Assembly (NCBI RefSeq): GCF_000473225.1
Contig: NZ_KI421509.1
Location: 2,154,329 to 2,195,024, forward strand
Direction: 5' to 3'
DNA length: 40,696 nucleotides
Origin: Sedimentitalea nanhaiensis DSM 24252
Lineage (GTDB): Bacteria > Pseudomonadota > Alphaproteobacteria > Rhodobacterales > Rhodobacteraceae
Shown: positions 7,133 to 16,438 of the stretch, piece after piece
Position numbering within the stretch: position 1 is the stretch's first letter
How the letters are laid out: every line of letters starts with the position of its first letter
Position numbers and translations under genes: made by a program
The notes under the pieces: model-generated
What the model saw: only the letters and a program-made list of their open reading frames with translations
Database searches by the model: none
Told to the model about the DNA's origin: nothing

Positions 7133-8443
7133 CTAGATCGGCGGGCGATTCAGGCTGTCCAGCCGGGCGCGCACGCTCAGCCCATGGGCCTGCAGGCTTT
7201 CGGATTGGGCCAGCCGCTCCGCCGATGGGCCGATGGCCCGTAGCGCCTGCGGGGTCATCTGCGCCAGCGTGGTGCGTTTGAGGAAATCCATTACCGACAG
7301 GCCGGACGAGAATCGCGCCGAGCGGGCGGTGGGCAGGACGTGATTGGGGCCGCCGACATAGTCGCCGATCGCTTCGGGGGTCCATTGACCCAGAAAGATG
7401 GCACCGGCGTGAATGGTTTTCTCGGCCAGGGCGGCGGGGTCGGCGACGCAGAGCTCCAGGTGTTCGGGCGCGATTCGGTTGGACAGCTCGGCAGCCTGAT
7501 CCAGATCGCGCACGGTGATGATGGCGCCGTAGTCGCGCCAGCTGGCCCCGGCGATGGCGGTCCGCTCAAGGGTCCGCAGGCGTTTGTCCACCGCGTCGGC
7601 AACCGCGCGGCCAAACCCGGCGTCATCGGTGATCAGCAGCGATTGCGCGCTTTCGTCATGTTCGGCCTGCGACAGCAGGTCCAGCGCGATCCAGTCCGGG
7701 TCGTTGTCGGCGTCGGCAATCACCAGAATTTCGGACGGCCCGGCGATCATGTCGATGCCGACCTTGCCGAACACCCGGCGCTTGGCGGCGGCGACAAAGG
7801 CGTTGCCCGGCCCGGTGATCTTGTCCACCGGGGCGATGGTGCCGGTGCCATAGGCCAGCGCGGCAATCGCCTGCGCCCCGCCGATGCGGTATATTTCATC
7901 GACCCCGGCGATGTGTGCAGCCAGCAGGACCAGCGGATTGACCTGCCCGTCGGGCGTGGGCACCGTGACGGCCAGCCGACCCACACCGGCCACCTTGGCG
8001 GGCACCGCGTTCATCAGAACCGACGAGGGATACGAGGCCAGACCGCCGGGCACATAGAGTCCGGCCGCCGACACCGGGGAAAAGCGCCAGCCCAGCGTCG
8101 CGCCGTCGGGGTCGGTCCATTGCGCGTCTTCGGGCATCTGCCGCACGTGATAGGAGCGGATGCGTTCCGCGGCGAGCTCGAGCGCGGCGCGGTCCTGTGG
8201 CGATACCGCATCAATCGCCTCGGCGATCTCGTCGGGGGTAAAGGCGAGCTGTGCCGGGGTTAGGTCCAGCCGGTCGAATTTCGCCGTCAGCTCGATCACC
8301 GCCGCATCGCCGCGGGCGCGCACATCGGCGATGATTTCAGCCACGGTGGCATCCACATCGGGGCTGTCTTCGCGCTTGGCGTTCAGCAGGGCCACAAACG
8401 CGGGCTCGAAATCAGGCGATGTGGTGTCCAGAAACTGCGGCAT
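7133..8443 (-). CDS. hisD: Histidinol dehydrogenase
   Basis: A 436-residue enzyme that oxidises L-histidinol to L-histidine with two NAD+, the last two steps of histidine synthesis. Visible family blocks are ITGPGNAFVAAAKRRVFG (NAD-binding region), LSQAEHDESAQSLLIT (zinc ligands Gln/His), NRIAPEHLELCV (catalytic Glu-His pair) and DYVGGPNHVLPT (zinc Asp). All key residues are present. The ATG at 8443 is preceded by AAGGAGAG at ideal spacing; the extra 11 codons upstream lack similarity. It sits in the murA-hisD-UPF0262 core order. Confidence 0.96.
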   Translation of the reverse strand: MPQFLDTTSPDFEPAFVALLNAKREDSPDVDATVAEIIADVRARGDAAVIELTAKFDRLDLTPAQLAFTPDEIAEAIDAVSPQDRAALELAAERIRSYHVRQMPEDAQWTDPDGATLGWRFSPVSAAGLYVPGGLASYPSSVLMNAVPAKVAGVGRLAVTVPTPDGQVNPLVLLAAHIAGVDEIYRIGGAQAIAALAYGTGTIAPVDKITGPGNAFVAAAKRRVFGKVGIDMIAGPSEILVIADADNDPDWIALDLLSQAEHDESAQSLLITDDAGFGRAVADAVDKRLRTLERTAIAGASWRDYGAIITVRDLDQAAELSNRIAPEHLELCVADPAALAEKTIHAGAIFLGQWTPEAIGDYVGGPNHVLPTARSARFSSGLSVMDFLKRTTLAQMTPQALRAIGPSAERLAQSESLQAHGLSVRARLDSLNRPPI

Positions 8444-8495
8444 GACGCTCTCCTTTGGCGGCTGACATAACCGCAACGGCGCAGAGCCTCAAGAT

Positions 8496-8726
8496 TTATA
8501 CGCTGCGATGCGGCAGGGCCATCAACCGCAGACCGACCAGCAGCAGAGCGACCCCGGATGCCACGGTTCTGATCCGGTTCCGGATTTGCCAGTCCGGGGC
8601 GTAACCGGCCCAGATTCGCGTCGCCTCTTCATCCGCAAGCGGCAGCGCGACCTGGGCCAGCGCCTCGTTCATGGGGACGTTGATCTGCAGGGTCAGAAGA
8701 GCGCGCATGAAACAGGTCTTTGTCAA
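8496..8726 (-). pseudogene. C-terminal fragment resembling DUF1772 (anthrone-oxygenase-like) membrane protein
   Basis: The 76-codon frame encodes LQINVPMNEALAQVAL followed by IWAGYAPDWQIRNRIRTVASGVALLLVGLRLMAL. This resembles the conserved second half of DUF1772 proteins: an N-V-P-x-N motif, a W-x-x-Y-x-x-x-W-x-x-x-N-x-x-R-T block and a closing transmembrane helix. Family members are about 150 residues with further helices before this block. I find no such sequence upstream in any frame, so this is probably a 5'-truncated relic. It lies between hisD and DUF2948, where relatives usually have no gene. A small functional membrane protein cannot be excluded. Confidence 0.5.
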
Positions 8727-8831
8727 ATGACTGTACCTGCTGAAACGACAAACCGGGCAGGTTTCGTCGCCGTGACAGGGAAAATCTGAAAATTGACGCG
8801 CCGATGTACTGCGCCCGCAGGGTGTGCAGGG

Positions 8832-9302
8832 TCAGGCCGGGTGGTGCGGCGCCTTTTTGGACGGGGCCCGATAGGGGCGGGTCACATCCTTGAGGGTGAT
8901 GTCCAGCGCCTCGACCGACAGGCGGATCGCACCGTCCCCGGCCAGCGTCAGCAGCAGATCGCCTGCGCCGTCCTGGCCCGGTTCGAAGGTCAGCGACAGC
9001 AGCGACAGGATCATGTCCGGGTCGGTGCGGTCGATGCCCTGCGAGGCGACGCGCAGCACGTTGTCGACCACCAGCAGCGATTGCACCCGTTCGGGTCTGT
9101 GGCGGTCGCGGGCGTCGTCCTCCCACCGGAACCGGTTCAGCAGCAGGGCGAACCGCCGCTGCCGGGCCTGCCAGCGCATTTCGGTGATGGGAAACACCGC
9201 ATCCTGTGTCAGCGCTGCGATGACCTGCAGGTCATCACCATCCTGCGCGCCCAGATTCAGCGGGGCCTCGCGGCCGTCTTCGAATGTTGCGTCCTGTGTC
9301 AC
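8832..9302 (-). CDS. DUF2948 family protein
   Basis: A 156-residue protein matching DUF2948, an alphaproteobacterial family of unknown function found next to murA and hisD. Typical text includes [39 protein letters not shown] and [15 protein letters not shown]. No signal peptide or membrane helix is seen. Its start overlaps the murA stop by 4 bp, so the two genes are probably translationally coupled. The conserved position suggests a housekeeping role linked to murA expression, which is inference. Confidence 0.85.
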   Translation of the reverse strand: MTQDATFEDGREAPLNLGAQDGDDLQVIAALTQDAVFPITEMRWQARQRRFALLLNRFRWEDDARDRHRPERVQSLLVVDNVLRVASQGIDRTDPDMILSLLSLTFEPGQDGAGDLLLTLAGDGAIRLSVEALDITLKDVTRPYRAPSKKAPHHPA

Positions 9303-10567
9303 TGTTCTTTGATCCGTTCGATGTTTGCACCCACGCCGCGCAGCTTGCGCACCACATGCTCATATCCGCGGTCCAGATGATAGACCCGGCTGACCGTGGT
9401 GTCGCCCTCGGCGGCCAGCCCGGCCAGAATCAGCGAGACCGAGGCGCGCAGATCTGTGGCCATGACGGGCGCACCCTTGAGTTTGGGCACCCCGGTGACG
9501 GTGGCGTGACCGCCGTGTACGTCGATATCAGCCCCCATGCGCAGCAATTCCGGCGCGTGCATGAACCGGTTTTCAAAGATCTTTTCCTCAAGCACCGACA
9601 CCCCGTCGGCGGTGCACAGCAGCGCCATCATCTGCGCCTGCAGGTCGGTGGGAAAGCCGGGGAAGGGCTCGGTGGTGACATCGACCGCCCTGACATGATC
9701 GCTGCGGCGTTTGACGGCCAGACCCTTGTCGGTTTCACGCACGTCAACGCCGGCCTGATCCAGTTTCTCGCAGAAGGCACCGACCAGATCCATGCGCCCG
9801 CCCAGCAGTTCGACCTCGCCTCCGCAGATCGCGGGGGCCAGCATGTAAGTGCCCAGTTCGATCCGGTCGGTCACCACCGGATGGGTCGCGCCGTGCAGCC
9901 GGTCGACGCCCTGAACCGTGATGGTGTGGCTGCCTTCGCCCTCGATCTGCGCGCCCATCTTGCGCAGGCATTGCGCCAGATCGACGATTTCGGGTTCGCG
10001 GGCGGCGTTCTTGATCACCGTGGTGCCCTTGGCCAGCGTGGCCGCCATCAGCGCGTTTTCCGTTGCCCCGACCGAGACGATGGGGAAATCGATCACCCCG
10101 CCCTTCAGGCCGCCGGGAGCCCTGGCGTGAACGTATCCGTCCCGCAGATCCAGTTCCGCGCCCAGCGATTCGAGCGCCTTGAGGTGCAGATCGACCGGCC
10201 GCGCACCGATGGCACAGCCGCCCGGCAGCGACACGATGGCATGGCCGTCGCGCGCCAGCATCGGCCCCAGCACCAGAATCGAGGCCCGCATCTTGCGCAC
10301 GATGTCATAATCCGCCGTGTGATTGTTCAGATCGTGGCTGGACATCGCCAGCACCTGACCGTCCTGCAGCTGGCTGACCTCGGCCCCGAGCGAGCCGAGC
10401 AATTCGGTCATGGTGTGGATGTCGCTGAGCCGCGGCGCGTTGGTCAGGGTCAGCGGCTCGTCACTGAGAAGGGTCGCGGGCATCAGTGTCAGGCAGGCGT
10501 TCTTGGCCCCCGCAATCGGGATTTGCCCGGACAAAGGCCCGTTTCCCGTCACCACAATCGAATCCAT
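9299..10567 (-). CDS. murA: UDP-N-acetylglucosamine 1-carboxyvinyltransferase
   Basis: A 422-residue cytosolic enzyme that transfers enolpyruvate from PEP to UDP-GlcNAc, the first committed step of peptidoglycan synthesis and the target of fosfomycin. K22-N23 lie in the substrate-binding GAKNA motif. The catalytic cysteine is C118 in [14 protein letters not shown], so the enzyme should be fosfomycin-sensitive rather than the Asp variant. The catalytic Asp lies in [12 protein letters not shown]. Length and ends are normal. It starts 6 bp after a small basic protein gene and overlaps DUF2948, so all three are probably co-transcribed. Confidence 0.97.
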   Translation of the reverse strand: MDSIVVTGNGPLSGQIPIAGAKNACLTLMPATLLSDEPLTLTNAPRLSDIHTMTELLGSLGAEVSQLQDGQVLAMSSHDLNNHTADYDIVRKMRASILVLGPMLARDGHAIVSLPGGCAIGARPVDLHLKALESLGAELDLRDGYVHARAPGGLKGGVIDFPIVSVGATENALMAATLAKGTTVIKNAAREPEIVDLAQCLRKMGAQIEGEGSHTITVQGVDRLHGATHPVVTDRIELGTYMLAPAICGGEVELLGGRMDLVGAFCEKLDQAGVDVRETDKGLAVKRRSDHVRAVDVTTEPFPGFPTDLQAQMMALLCTADGVSVLEEKIFENRFMHAPELLRMGADIDVHGGHATVTGVPKLKGAPVMATDLRASVSLILAGLAAEGDTTVSRVYHLDRGYEHVVRKLRGVGANIERIKEQ

Positions 10568-10572
10568 CTGCT

Positions 10573-10755
10573 CTATTCCTTGTCTGTATTCTTGGTGTTG
10601 CCCGACGGGGTGTCCGTATCGGTCGTTTGGGCCGCTTTGCGCGAACGGGCCTGTGCCTTGCGCCGGGCCAAATTCGCCTTGAGCGCGGCTTTGAGACGGT
10701 CGTCACGGCTGGAGCCTTGCGCCTGTGTCGGCCTGGGGGGAGTCTTGCTGGTCAT
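10573..10755 (-). CDS. Small basic conserved protein upstream of murA
   Basis: A 60-residue, strongly basic and polar protein with the core [30 protein letters not shown] recognise it as the short, probably disordered or helical protein that commonly precedes murA in Rhodobacteraceae. No function is known to me. The ATG at 10755 is chosen because upstream frame sequence is antisense to the tRNA-Thr relic. It stops 5 bp before the murA ATG. Confidence 0.7.
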   Translation of the reverse strand: MTSKTPPRPTQAQGSSRDDRLKAALKANLARRKAQARSRKAAQTTDTDTPSGNTKNTDKE

Positions 10756-10840
10756 GGCCCTCTGTATCGCAGCACTGAAAAAGCGTCCAGATTGCGCTTG
10801 CACGATATCCAGTTTGAGTCTAATGACCCGCAGCATCGGC

Positions 10841-10884
10841 GCTGCTGTAGCTCGGGGGAAGAGCATTTCCTTGGTAAGGCGAAG
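10841..10884 (+). pseudogene. 5' half of a second tRNA-Thr gene (relic)
   Basis: GCTGCTGTAGCTC at 10841-10853 is identical to the first 13 nt of the intact tRNA-Thr at 10977. The match continues as a D arm (GCTC...GAGC), and TTCCTTGGTAAGG gives a GGT anticodon loop. The 3' side of the anticodon stem is already broken (GGCGA instead of GGAAA), and no T arm or 3' acceptor strand follows. It is therefore a 5'-half tRNA relic lying 92 bp before the functional copy, probably left by an earlier integration or deletion at the same locus. Confidence 0.75.
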
Positions 10885-10908
10885 CTCTGCGGGCAAAGGC
10901 GGCTGAAA

Positions 10909-12591
<1,683 letters not shown>

Positions 12592-12619
12592 CGGAACTCC
12601 TTTTTCTGGCGGGCCGCGA

Positions 12620-13156
12620 TCACGTATCATCGCCGGCACGCTCAAATTTCTTGCTCAAAGTGTCTACGGGCTTGGATTCATTAGAATCCTTGTCGCCTTG
12701 CACATCAAGCGATTGCTGGGGTTTTCCACATACTTCTTGCGCCGGGTGGACGCCGAAGCCGAGGTCCACGAAAGCGACGATGATGCTCCAGAGTGCCTGC
12801 ATGATCTCTTCTTTCTGAGCATCACTCAGAGAAGGATCATCAAGATAGGCTTGATACTTCGCCGTATCGATCTCCAGACTTGGCTTAGCCGCCGCATCTA
12901 GCGTGAAGCGAACATCCTGTTCTTCATCGTGTTCATTCATGGCCGCACCCTCCTTTCCCACCGTAGGCGTGCGTTTTCCCGCATCCGTTACTCGCGGATG
13001 TACATCATTCCCGTCATGCCCTTGAGGTGCCCCATGCTGAATGGCGGAGGCAGAAGGCAGAGCGCCATTCGAGACGCTTTGTCCTACTTTCATTTTACCA
13101 CCTTTGGTTGCTTCATTACAAATTTCGGCCGTTGCCAGTTCCTGTTCCATCTTCAT
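12620..13156 (-). CDS. Conserved hypothetical protein of the mobilization operon
   Basis: The 178-residue frame starts with an ATG that overlaps the stop of the preceding gene (ATGA). This supports the long form. Two internal starts also have ribosome-binding sites: residue 22 (13093, AAAGGTGG) and residue 73 (12940, AAGGAGG). The latter begins a more conserved-looking 106-residue core with YLDDPSLSDAQKEEIMQALWSIIVAFVDLG, a helical segment ending in a short hydrophobic stretch. I associate this core with small proteins next to serine recombinases in alphaproteobacterial elements. No function is known. The stop lies 28 bp before the recombinase start. Confidence 0.6.
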   Translation of the reverse strand: MKMEQELATAEICNEATKGGKMKVGQSVSNGALPSASAIQHGAPQGHDGNDVHPRVTDAGKRTPTVGKEGAAMNEHDEEQDVRFTLDAAAKPSLEIDTAKYQAYLDDPSLSDAQKEEIMQALWSIIVAFVDLGFGVHPAQEVCGKPQQSLDVQGDKDSNESKPVDTLSKKFERAGDDT

Positions 13157-13488
13157 TCCCTTTCATGTTCGTGGCCGCGAAAGCTGCGAGCCGTTTCAAA
13201 ATCTTCACGACCTTTTCGGGCCGTTTGTCGGAAGCGCATGCGCATGTTTCGGACTTGCGTACGCTTTTCTTCAATGGTCGCGTCTTGCACCTCGCGGCGC
13301 AGACACTCGTCGTCGATTTCCCTCACGAGCTCAGGCCTGTCGGGCCTCTCCAGCGCCATCCAGTCGAGAGCTTCCTTTGTCTTGATCCCCGATCCCGCCA
13401 CGAGGGACGGATCGGGAAGACCCTCTCGGCGGACATGCGCCTCATTCGAGGCCATCCGCTCGAACGCGTCTTTGGGTTTAGCGCTCAT
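13153..13488 (-). CDS. Small charged hypothetical protein
   Basis: A 111-residue, charged and mainly helical protein starting MSAKPKDAFERM at 13488 and ending in EHERE. It has no signal peptide, membrane helix or motif that I recognise. Arg and Glu dominate the second half, and the stretch REIDDECLRREVQDATIEEKRTQVRNMRMRFRQ looks like a coiled coil in two parts. The start overlaps the end of the upstream gene by 11 bp and its stop overlaps the next start by 4 bp. It is therefore an integral member of the recombinase/coupling-protein operon. A DNA-processing accessory role is only a guess. Confidence 0.6.
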   Translation of the reverse strand: MSAKPKDAFERMASNEAHVRREGLPDPSLVAGSGIKTKEALDWMALERPDRPELVREIDDECLRREVQDATIEEKRTQVRNMRMRFRQTARKGREDFETARSFRGHEHERE

Positions 13489-13780
13489 GTTCGCGGCTCC
13501 GGCTTCGAGTGCGGTTTTCCTTTGGCCGTTCACCTTGGCGCAGCTCGTTTTTGCGTTCGCGAATGGAATCGTGAGCACGTCCAGCCAGATGCTGAAGCGG
13601 CAGAAGATCACGCTCGCCAAAGCTGGAAGTGCTTTGCCACTTGCCCTCGGAGTCGCGGTAGGCACGGCTGAAGGTGACATTGTGGGAGGCACCGCTTTCA
13701 TGGCGGTTTTCCCAGACTTCCGCAGTCAGCGCATGCTCGCGAAGCTTGGCGATTGGGCCGTCTTTTCGATTTTGGGTCAT
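13478..13780 (-). CDS. Small conserved element protein, possible nucleic-acid-binding fold
   Basis: A 100-residue protein with the pattern EVWENRHESGASHNVTFSRAYRDSEGKWQSTSSFGERDLLPLQHLAGRAHDSI and a basic C-terminal tail rich in Arg. I recognise the V-T-F-S-R-x-Y-x-D-x-x-G-x-W-x-x-x-x-S-F pattern from short proteins on plasmids and integrative elements. It suggests a small beta barrel with a final helix, but no function has been established that I know of. It follows the coupling-protein gene by 25 bp and overlaps the next gene. Confidence 0.62.
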   Translation of the reverse strand: MTQNRKDGPIAKLREHALTAEVWENRHESGASHNVTFSRAYRDSEGKWQSTSSFGERDLLPLQHLAGRAHDSIRERKNELRQGERPKENRTRSRSREHER

Positions 13781-13805
13781 GGGTATTACTTTCTTTGCTT
13801 GGGTT

Positions 13806-15437
13806 TCAGGAGGCGGGCTTGAAGCCCTGGACAAAGCGCAGCGAGCGATGCCCGGCTGCGTATTGCGGTAGATTTGAAAGCTCGCGCGGGCAGTCCTGTT
13901 CAATGACAGCGCGGCGGCGTTTGCCGAAACGCGTCTGGATCGTGACGCGAGCAAGGTCGCGCTCTTCGTTTGGATTTGGCAGGTAGTGTCCCGCGAAACG
14001 CCGCTGTACAAAGTACGGGCGCTTGTCCGCAATGAACGGGCGCAAGTGATATCCACGCGCCTGCACGAGCATCTTGGCGGGATCGAGACCGAGAAGCTGT
14101 TCCGGCTCCATTAGAGCCTTGCGCATTTTGGTTCGATGCGCCGCTTCGTAGTCGAGCTGCCCCAGACGCAGTCCCGCTTGAATGGGATCGGCACCTTCCA
14201 GATGGACTTTCCGCCAGATGTCCGCCGCCTCGCTCTGCGCGCGGGTCTGGACAAGCTGATCAGCCACCTCAATTGTTTGATAGCCGAGAGCAAGGCTGCG
14301 ATTGCGAGCGGTCTCATAGTCGCGGATACCGCCGCCAAGATCGATCATGATCGCGGCGTTCGCCTCAATGGTCGCCTTTCCGGTTGGGCCCAAGTTGCGG
14401 GCAATCTGTCCATCATCCTGGTAGAAAACATATGGCGTGATGCCTTGCCCGCGCCCGATGGAAAACAACTCTGCCAACTCGCCAAAACGGCCAAGCCGCG
14501 CGGCTTCGTCGATTAGAAGGTTGATCGGTGACGCACTTGGTGTTCGTTGTTTCACGGTACGGATCGCGGAAAAAAACTGGCGGACCACTGGAGCCAGTGG
14601 CTCAAGCAGTTCTTCCGGCACGATCAGCGATACAATTGCCTTGCCTCCGCGCAGCATCGCCTCCAGCGGGAAGTCAGCAAGTTCATTTGAGACGAATGTC
14701 TCTTGCGCGGCAGGGCTGGCCATGAAGGAGAGCGCGTTGCTGATACCCGCCATGACGGAGTCAAACGTCTTGGCCGAGCCCGCATACATATCTTTCATCT
14801 CGCCGAAAGTGGCGATGATGTCGGCGGGGCTGTGTTCAAACGCCAGATCGGCCCAGGCACTCCACGCTGGGAAATCGCTGCGCAGCATCGAGACCATCTC
14901 AAAGATCGACTGGAAAGACGTGCTGCCATTCAGGTAGATGTCGTGCCGCGTAATGGCATCGCCGAAGCGCCGCCCCGCTTGATCGAAGAAGCGGCTGTCG
15001 CCGCCGCTATCCGGTAGCAGTGCATTCCAGAAGCGTTGAGAGTCAGGCACCAGGCTATTGGAATCTGGCTTGAGGTAGGACAGTAGCGAGACGCGCTGGC
15101 GCGGCAGGCCACTCACACCGAACGGATCGATGGTGTAGAGCGGCAAGGCTTGAAGCGCACAATGCGCCTCGATCACGCGGGTGATTTCCGCGTTCTTTGT
15201 ATCGAGCAGCACGAAGCTGGCGTTCGAGCCGAGGATCATCGGCAGGGCAAGCTGCGAGGTTTTTCCGCTTCCTGCACCGCCCGTAATTTTCATGCCCGCG
15301 CGGTTCGAGTGATAGAGCGGGCGGTTTTCGATTAGTCCGAATTCAACCCCGCCGCATTGGAAAAGGCCCTTCTGACGGACTTCATCAAGGCGTGCAAAAC
15401 GGGCTTCGCCATAAGGCGAATTGCTATGGATCGTCAT
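13806..15437 (-). CDS. VirD4/TraG-like type IV coupling ATPase
   Basis: A 543-residue P-loop ATPase that would link the relaxase-DNA complex to a conjugation pore. Walker A GGAGSGKTS is at residues 53-61 and Walker B INLLIDEAARLGRF is near residue 305. The VLLDTKNAEITR segment after Walker A is typical of the TraG/VirD4 group. The usual N-terminal transmembrane pair is missing: the protein starts directly at the SPYGEARFA region. Two small membrane proteins encoded just upstream could supply the membrane anchor, which is inference. With no mating-pair genes present, it would have to use a helper pore. Confidence 0.88.
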   Translation of the reverse strand: MTIHSNSPYGEARFARLDEVRQKGLFQCGGVEFGLIENRPLYHSNRAGMKITGGAGSGKTSQLALPMILGSNASFVLLDTKNAEITRVIEAHCALQALPLYTIDPFGVSGLPRQRVSLLSYLKPDSNSLVPDSQRFWNALLPDSGGDSRFFDQAGRRFGDAITRHDIYLNGSTSFQSIFEMVSMLRSDFPAWSAWADLAFEHSPADIIATFGEMKDMYAGSAKTFDSVMAGISNALSFMASPAAQETFVSNELADFPLEAMLRGGKAIVSLIVPEELLEPLAPVVRQFFSAIRTVKQRTPSASPINLLIDEAARLGRFGELAELFSIGRGQGITPYVFYQDDGQIARNLGPTGKATIEANAAIMIDLGGGIRDYETARNRSLALGYQTIEVADQLVQTRAQSEAADIWRKVHLEGADPIQAGLRLGQLDYEAAHRTKMRKALMEPEQLLGLDPAKMLVQARGYHLRPFIADKRPYFVQRRFAGHYLPNPNEERDLARVTIQTRFGKRRRAVIEQDCPRELSNLPQYAAGHRSLRFVQGFKPAS

Positions 15438-15464
15438 GGTAATGTTCCTTACATTTGGGTTAGA

Positions 15465-15567
15465 GGTCTGGCGCTTTGCGCTTGGACGGCTGAAGAGCGC
15501 CAGACCGTTGGAGGCTTTTGAAGTCTCGGTTGTGGGGTCTGGATCGAGACAGCTCTCGATGCAGACC
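15465..15567. repeat. Two strong inverted repeats with shared GGTCTG ends
   Basis: Between the coupling-ATPase start and the 71-residue membrane gene there are two inverted repeats. The first is GGTCTGGCGCT (15465-15475) with AGCGCCAGACC (15496-15506), perfect over 11 bp with a 20-nt loop. The second runs 15536-15567: GGTCTG-G-ATCGAGA, loop CAGC, TCTCGAT-G-CAGACC, 13 paired bases with one mismatch. Both end in GGTCTG/CAGACC. They could attenuate the operon transcript or form part of an origin of transfer. No T-run follows, so simple terminators are less likely. Confidence 0.65.
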
Positions 15568-15569
15568 TC

Positions 15570-15785
15570 TTACCGCTGGGTGTACTGATCTTTCGGAGGG
15601 ATCAGAGCGCCGATGACAGCTAGAACTGCACCAACTCCGCCGATTTTCAGCGCGACTCCGAGGACTGCCAGCCCTTCATTCCACAGGCCAAATCCGGCTG
15701 TGAAGATGAGGAAGCAACCAAGACCGAATGTCGCTTGTTTTCCAGTTCCCCAGATTTTGTCTTTTTTGAATTGTTTGGTTCGCAT
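15570..15785 (-). CDS. Small two-helix membrane protein
   Basis: A 71-residue protein. A basic start (MRTKQFKKDKIWG) is followed by two hydrophobic segments (ATFGLGCFLIFTAGFGLW and LAVLGVALKIGGVGAVLAVIGALI), then a short polar tail. The positive N-terminus suggests that both ends face the cytoplasm. GGAG-type spacing precedes the ATG. It lies between another small membrane gene and the coupling ATPase, which lacks its own membrane anchor, so a partnership is plausible. I know no named family. Confidence 0.6.
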   Translation of the reverse strand: MRTKQFKKDKIWGTGKQATFGLGCFLIFTAGFGLWNEGLAVLGVALKIGGVGAVLAVIGALIPPKDQYTQR

Positions 15786-15847
15786 GTGTTTCTCCTTAGT
15801 TTATGTGATGCCCGATAAGGGCCTTTAGAACTTCCGTGCTGGATTGC

Positions 15848-16150
15848 TCAGAAGCCGAGGACGCCGAACGGCGAGCCGCCATTACGCGCCGCGCTGACAA
15901 CTGATCCAAGCAGGATCGCCGTCAGTACGATTTTGAAGAAGTAGAAGGCGATGCCTGCGAAGAGGCCGTAGCTTCCGAGCGTGGACAGAGTAGCTAATTC
16001 GCTTGGTAGTCGGCGAGAGAAGTACTCATAGACGGTATCGAAATAGCCATCGATGGCATTCGCCATGATCACGAGTGTCAGGCTTGCAGAAAGCAACCCC
16101 GCTAGCCGCTCGTAATCCTCGTTTTGGCTTTTGGTTTCTTTTTTACTCAT
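15848..16150 (-). CDS. Small membrane protein of the mobilization operon
   Basis: A 100-residue protein starting MSKKETKSQNEDYERLAGLL at 16150 after AAAGGAAGAG. Hydrophobic segments cover LAGLLSASLTLVIMANAI and YGLFAGIAFYFFKIVLTAILLGSVV. The intervening stretch contains DGYFDTVYEYFSRRLPSELATLS. It is the first gene of the run ending in the recombinase, 62 bp before the 71-residue membrane gene. No family is recognised. A role as membrane partner of the anchor-less coupling ATPase is inferred from position only. Confidence 0.6.
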   Translation of the reverse strand: MSKKETKSQNEDYERLAGLLSASLTLVIMANAIDGYFDTVYEYFSRRLPSELATLSTLGSYGLFAGIAFYFFKIVLTAILLGSVVSAARNGGSPFGVLGF

Positions 16151-16200
16151 AACTCTTCCTTTCTTTGTTGCGCCCCGGCAAAAAGCCGAGCCTGGGTGAT

Positions 16201-16223
16201 CGCTGAAGCGCATCACTTCAGCG
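16201..16223. promoter_or_regulatory. Inverted repeat upstream of the mobilization operon
   Basis: CGCTGAAG (16201-16208) and CTTCAGCG (16216-16223) form a perfect 8-bp inverted repeat with a 7-nt spacer, 51 bp before the first gene of the minus-strand mobilization operon. The surrounding 16151-16438 has no gene. Its distal part, 16340-16430, is strongly AT-rich. The repeat is a candidate operator for the ribbon-helix-helix protein encoded next to it. It could instead be a terminator for that gene, though no T-run follows. Confidence 0.45.
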
Positions 16224-16438
16224 TTGGGTGGTTTCAATATCGTGGGCTGAGAAGGCCCGAGATGTTCCAGAAGGAGTTGGCCGACCCCCTCGTATTTGGA
16301 TATAGGCAGGAATTGGGGGGTGGACCCAAGGTGGATGAGATAAGTGGCTGAATTTTAATTATTTAAATGACGACACAACATTCAAATTTTTCAAAAATGT
16401 GATGTCACAATTTACACAGAGCAATACAAAATAGCCGC

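Noticed and set aside
9284-10906. 540-residue plus-strand frame opposite murA
   Set aside because: It is antisense to an unmistakable murA; its His/Gln/Arg-rich sequence is a typical high-GC shadow.
12929-13822. Plus-strand frames of 297 and 214 residues
   Set aside because: They lie opposite three tightly overlapping minus-strand genes with good start sites and lack any family pattern.
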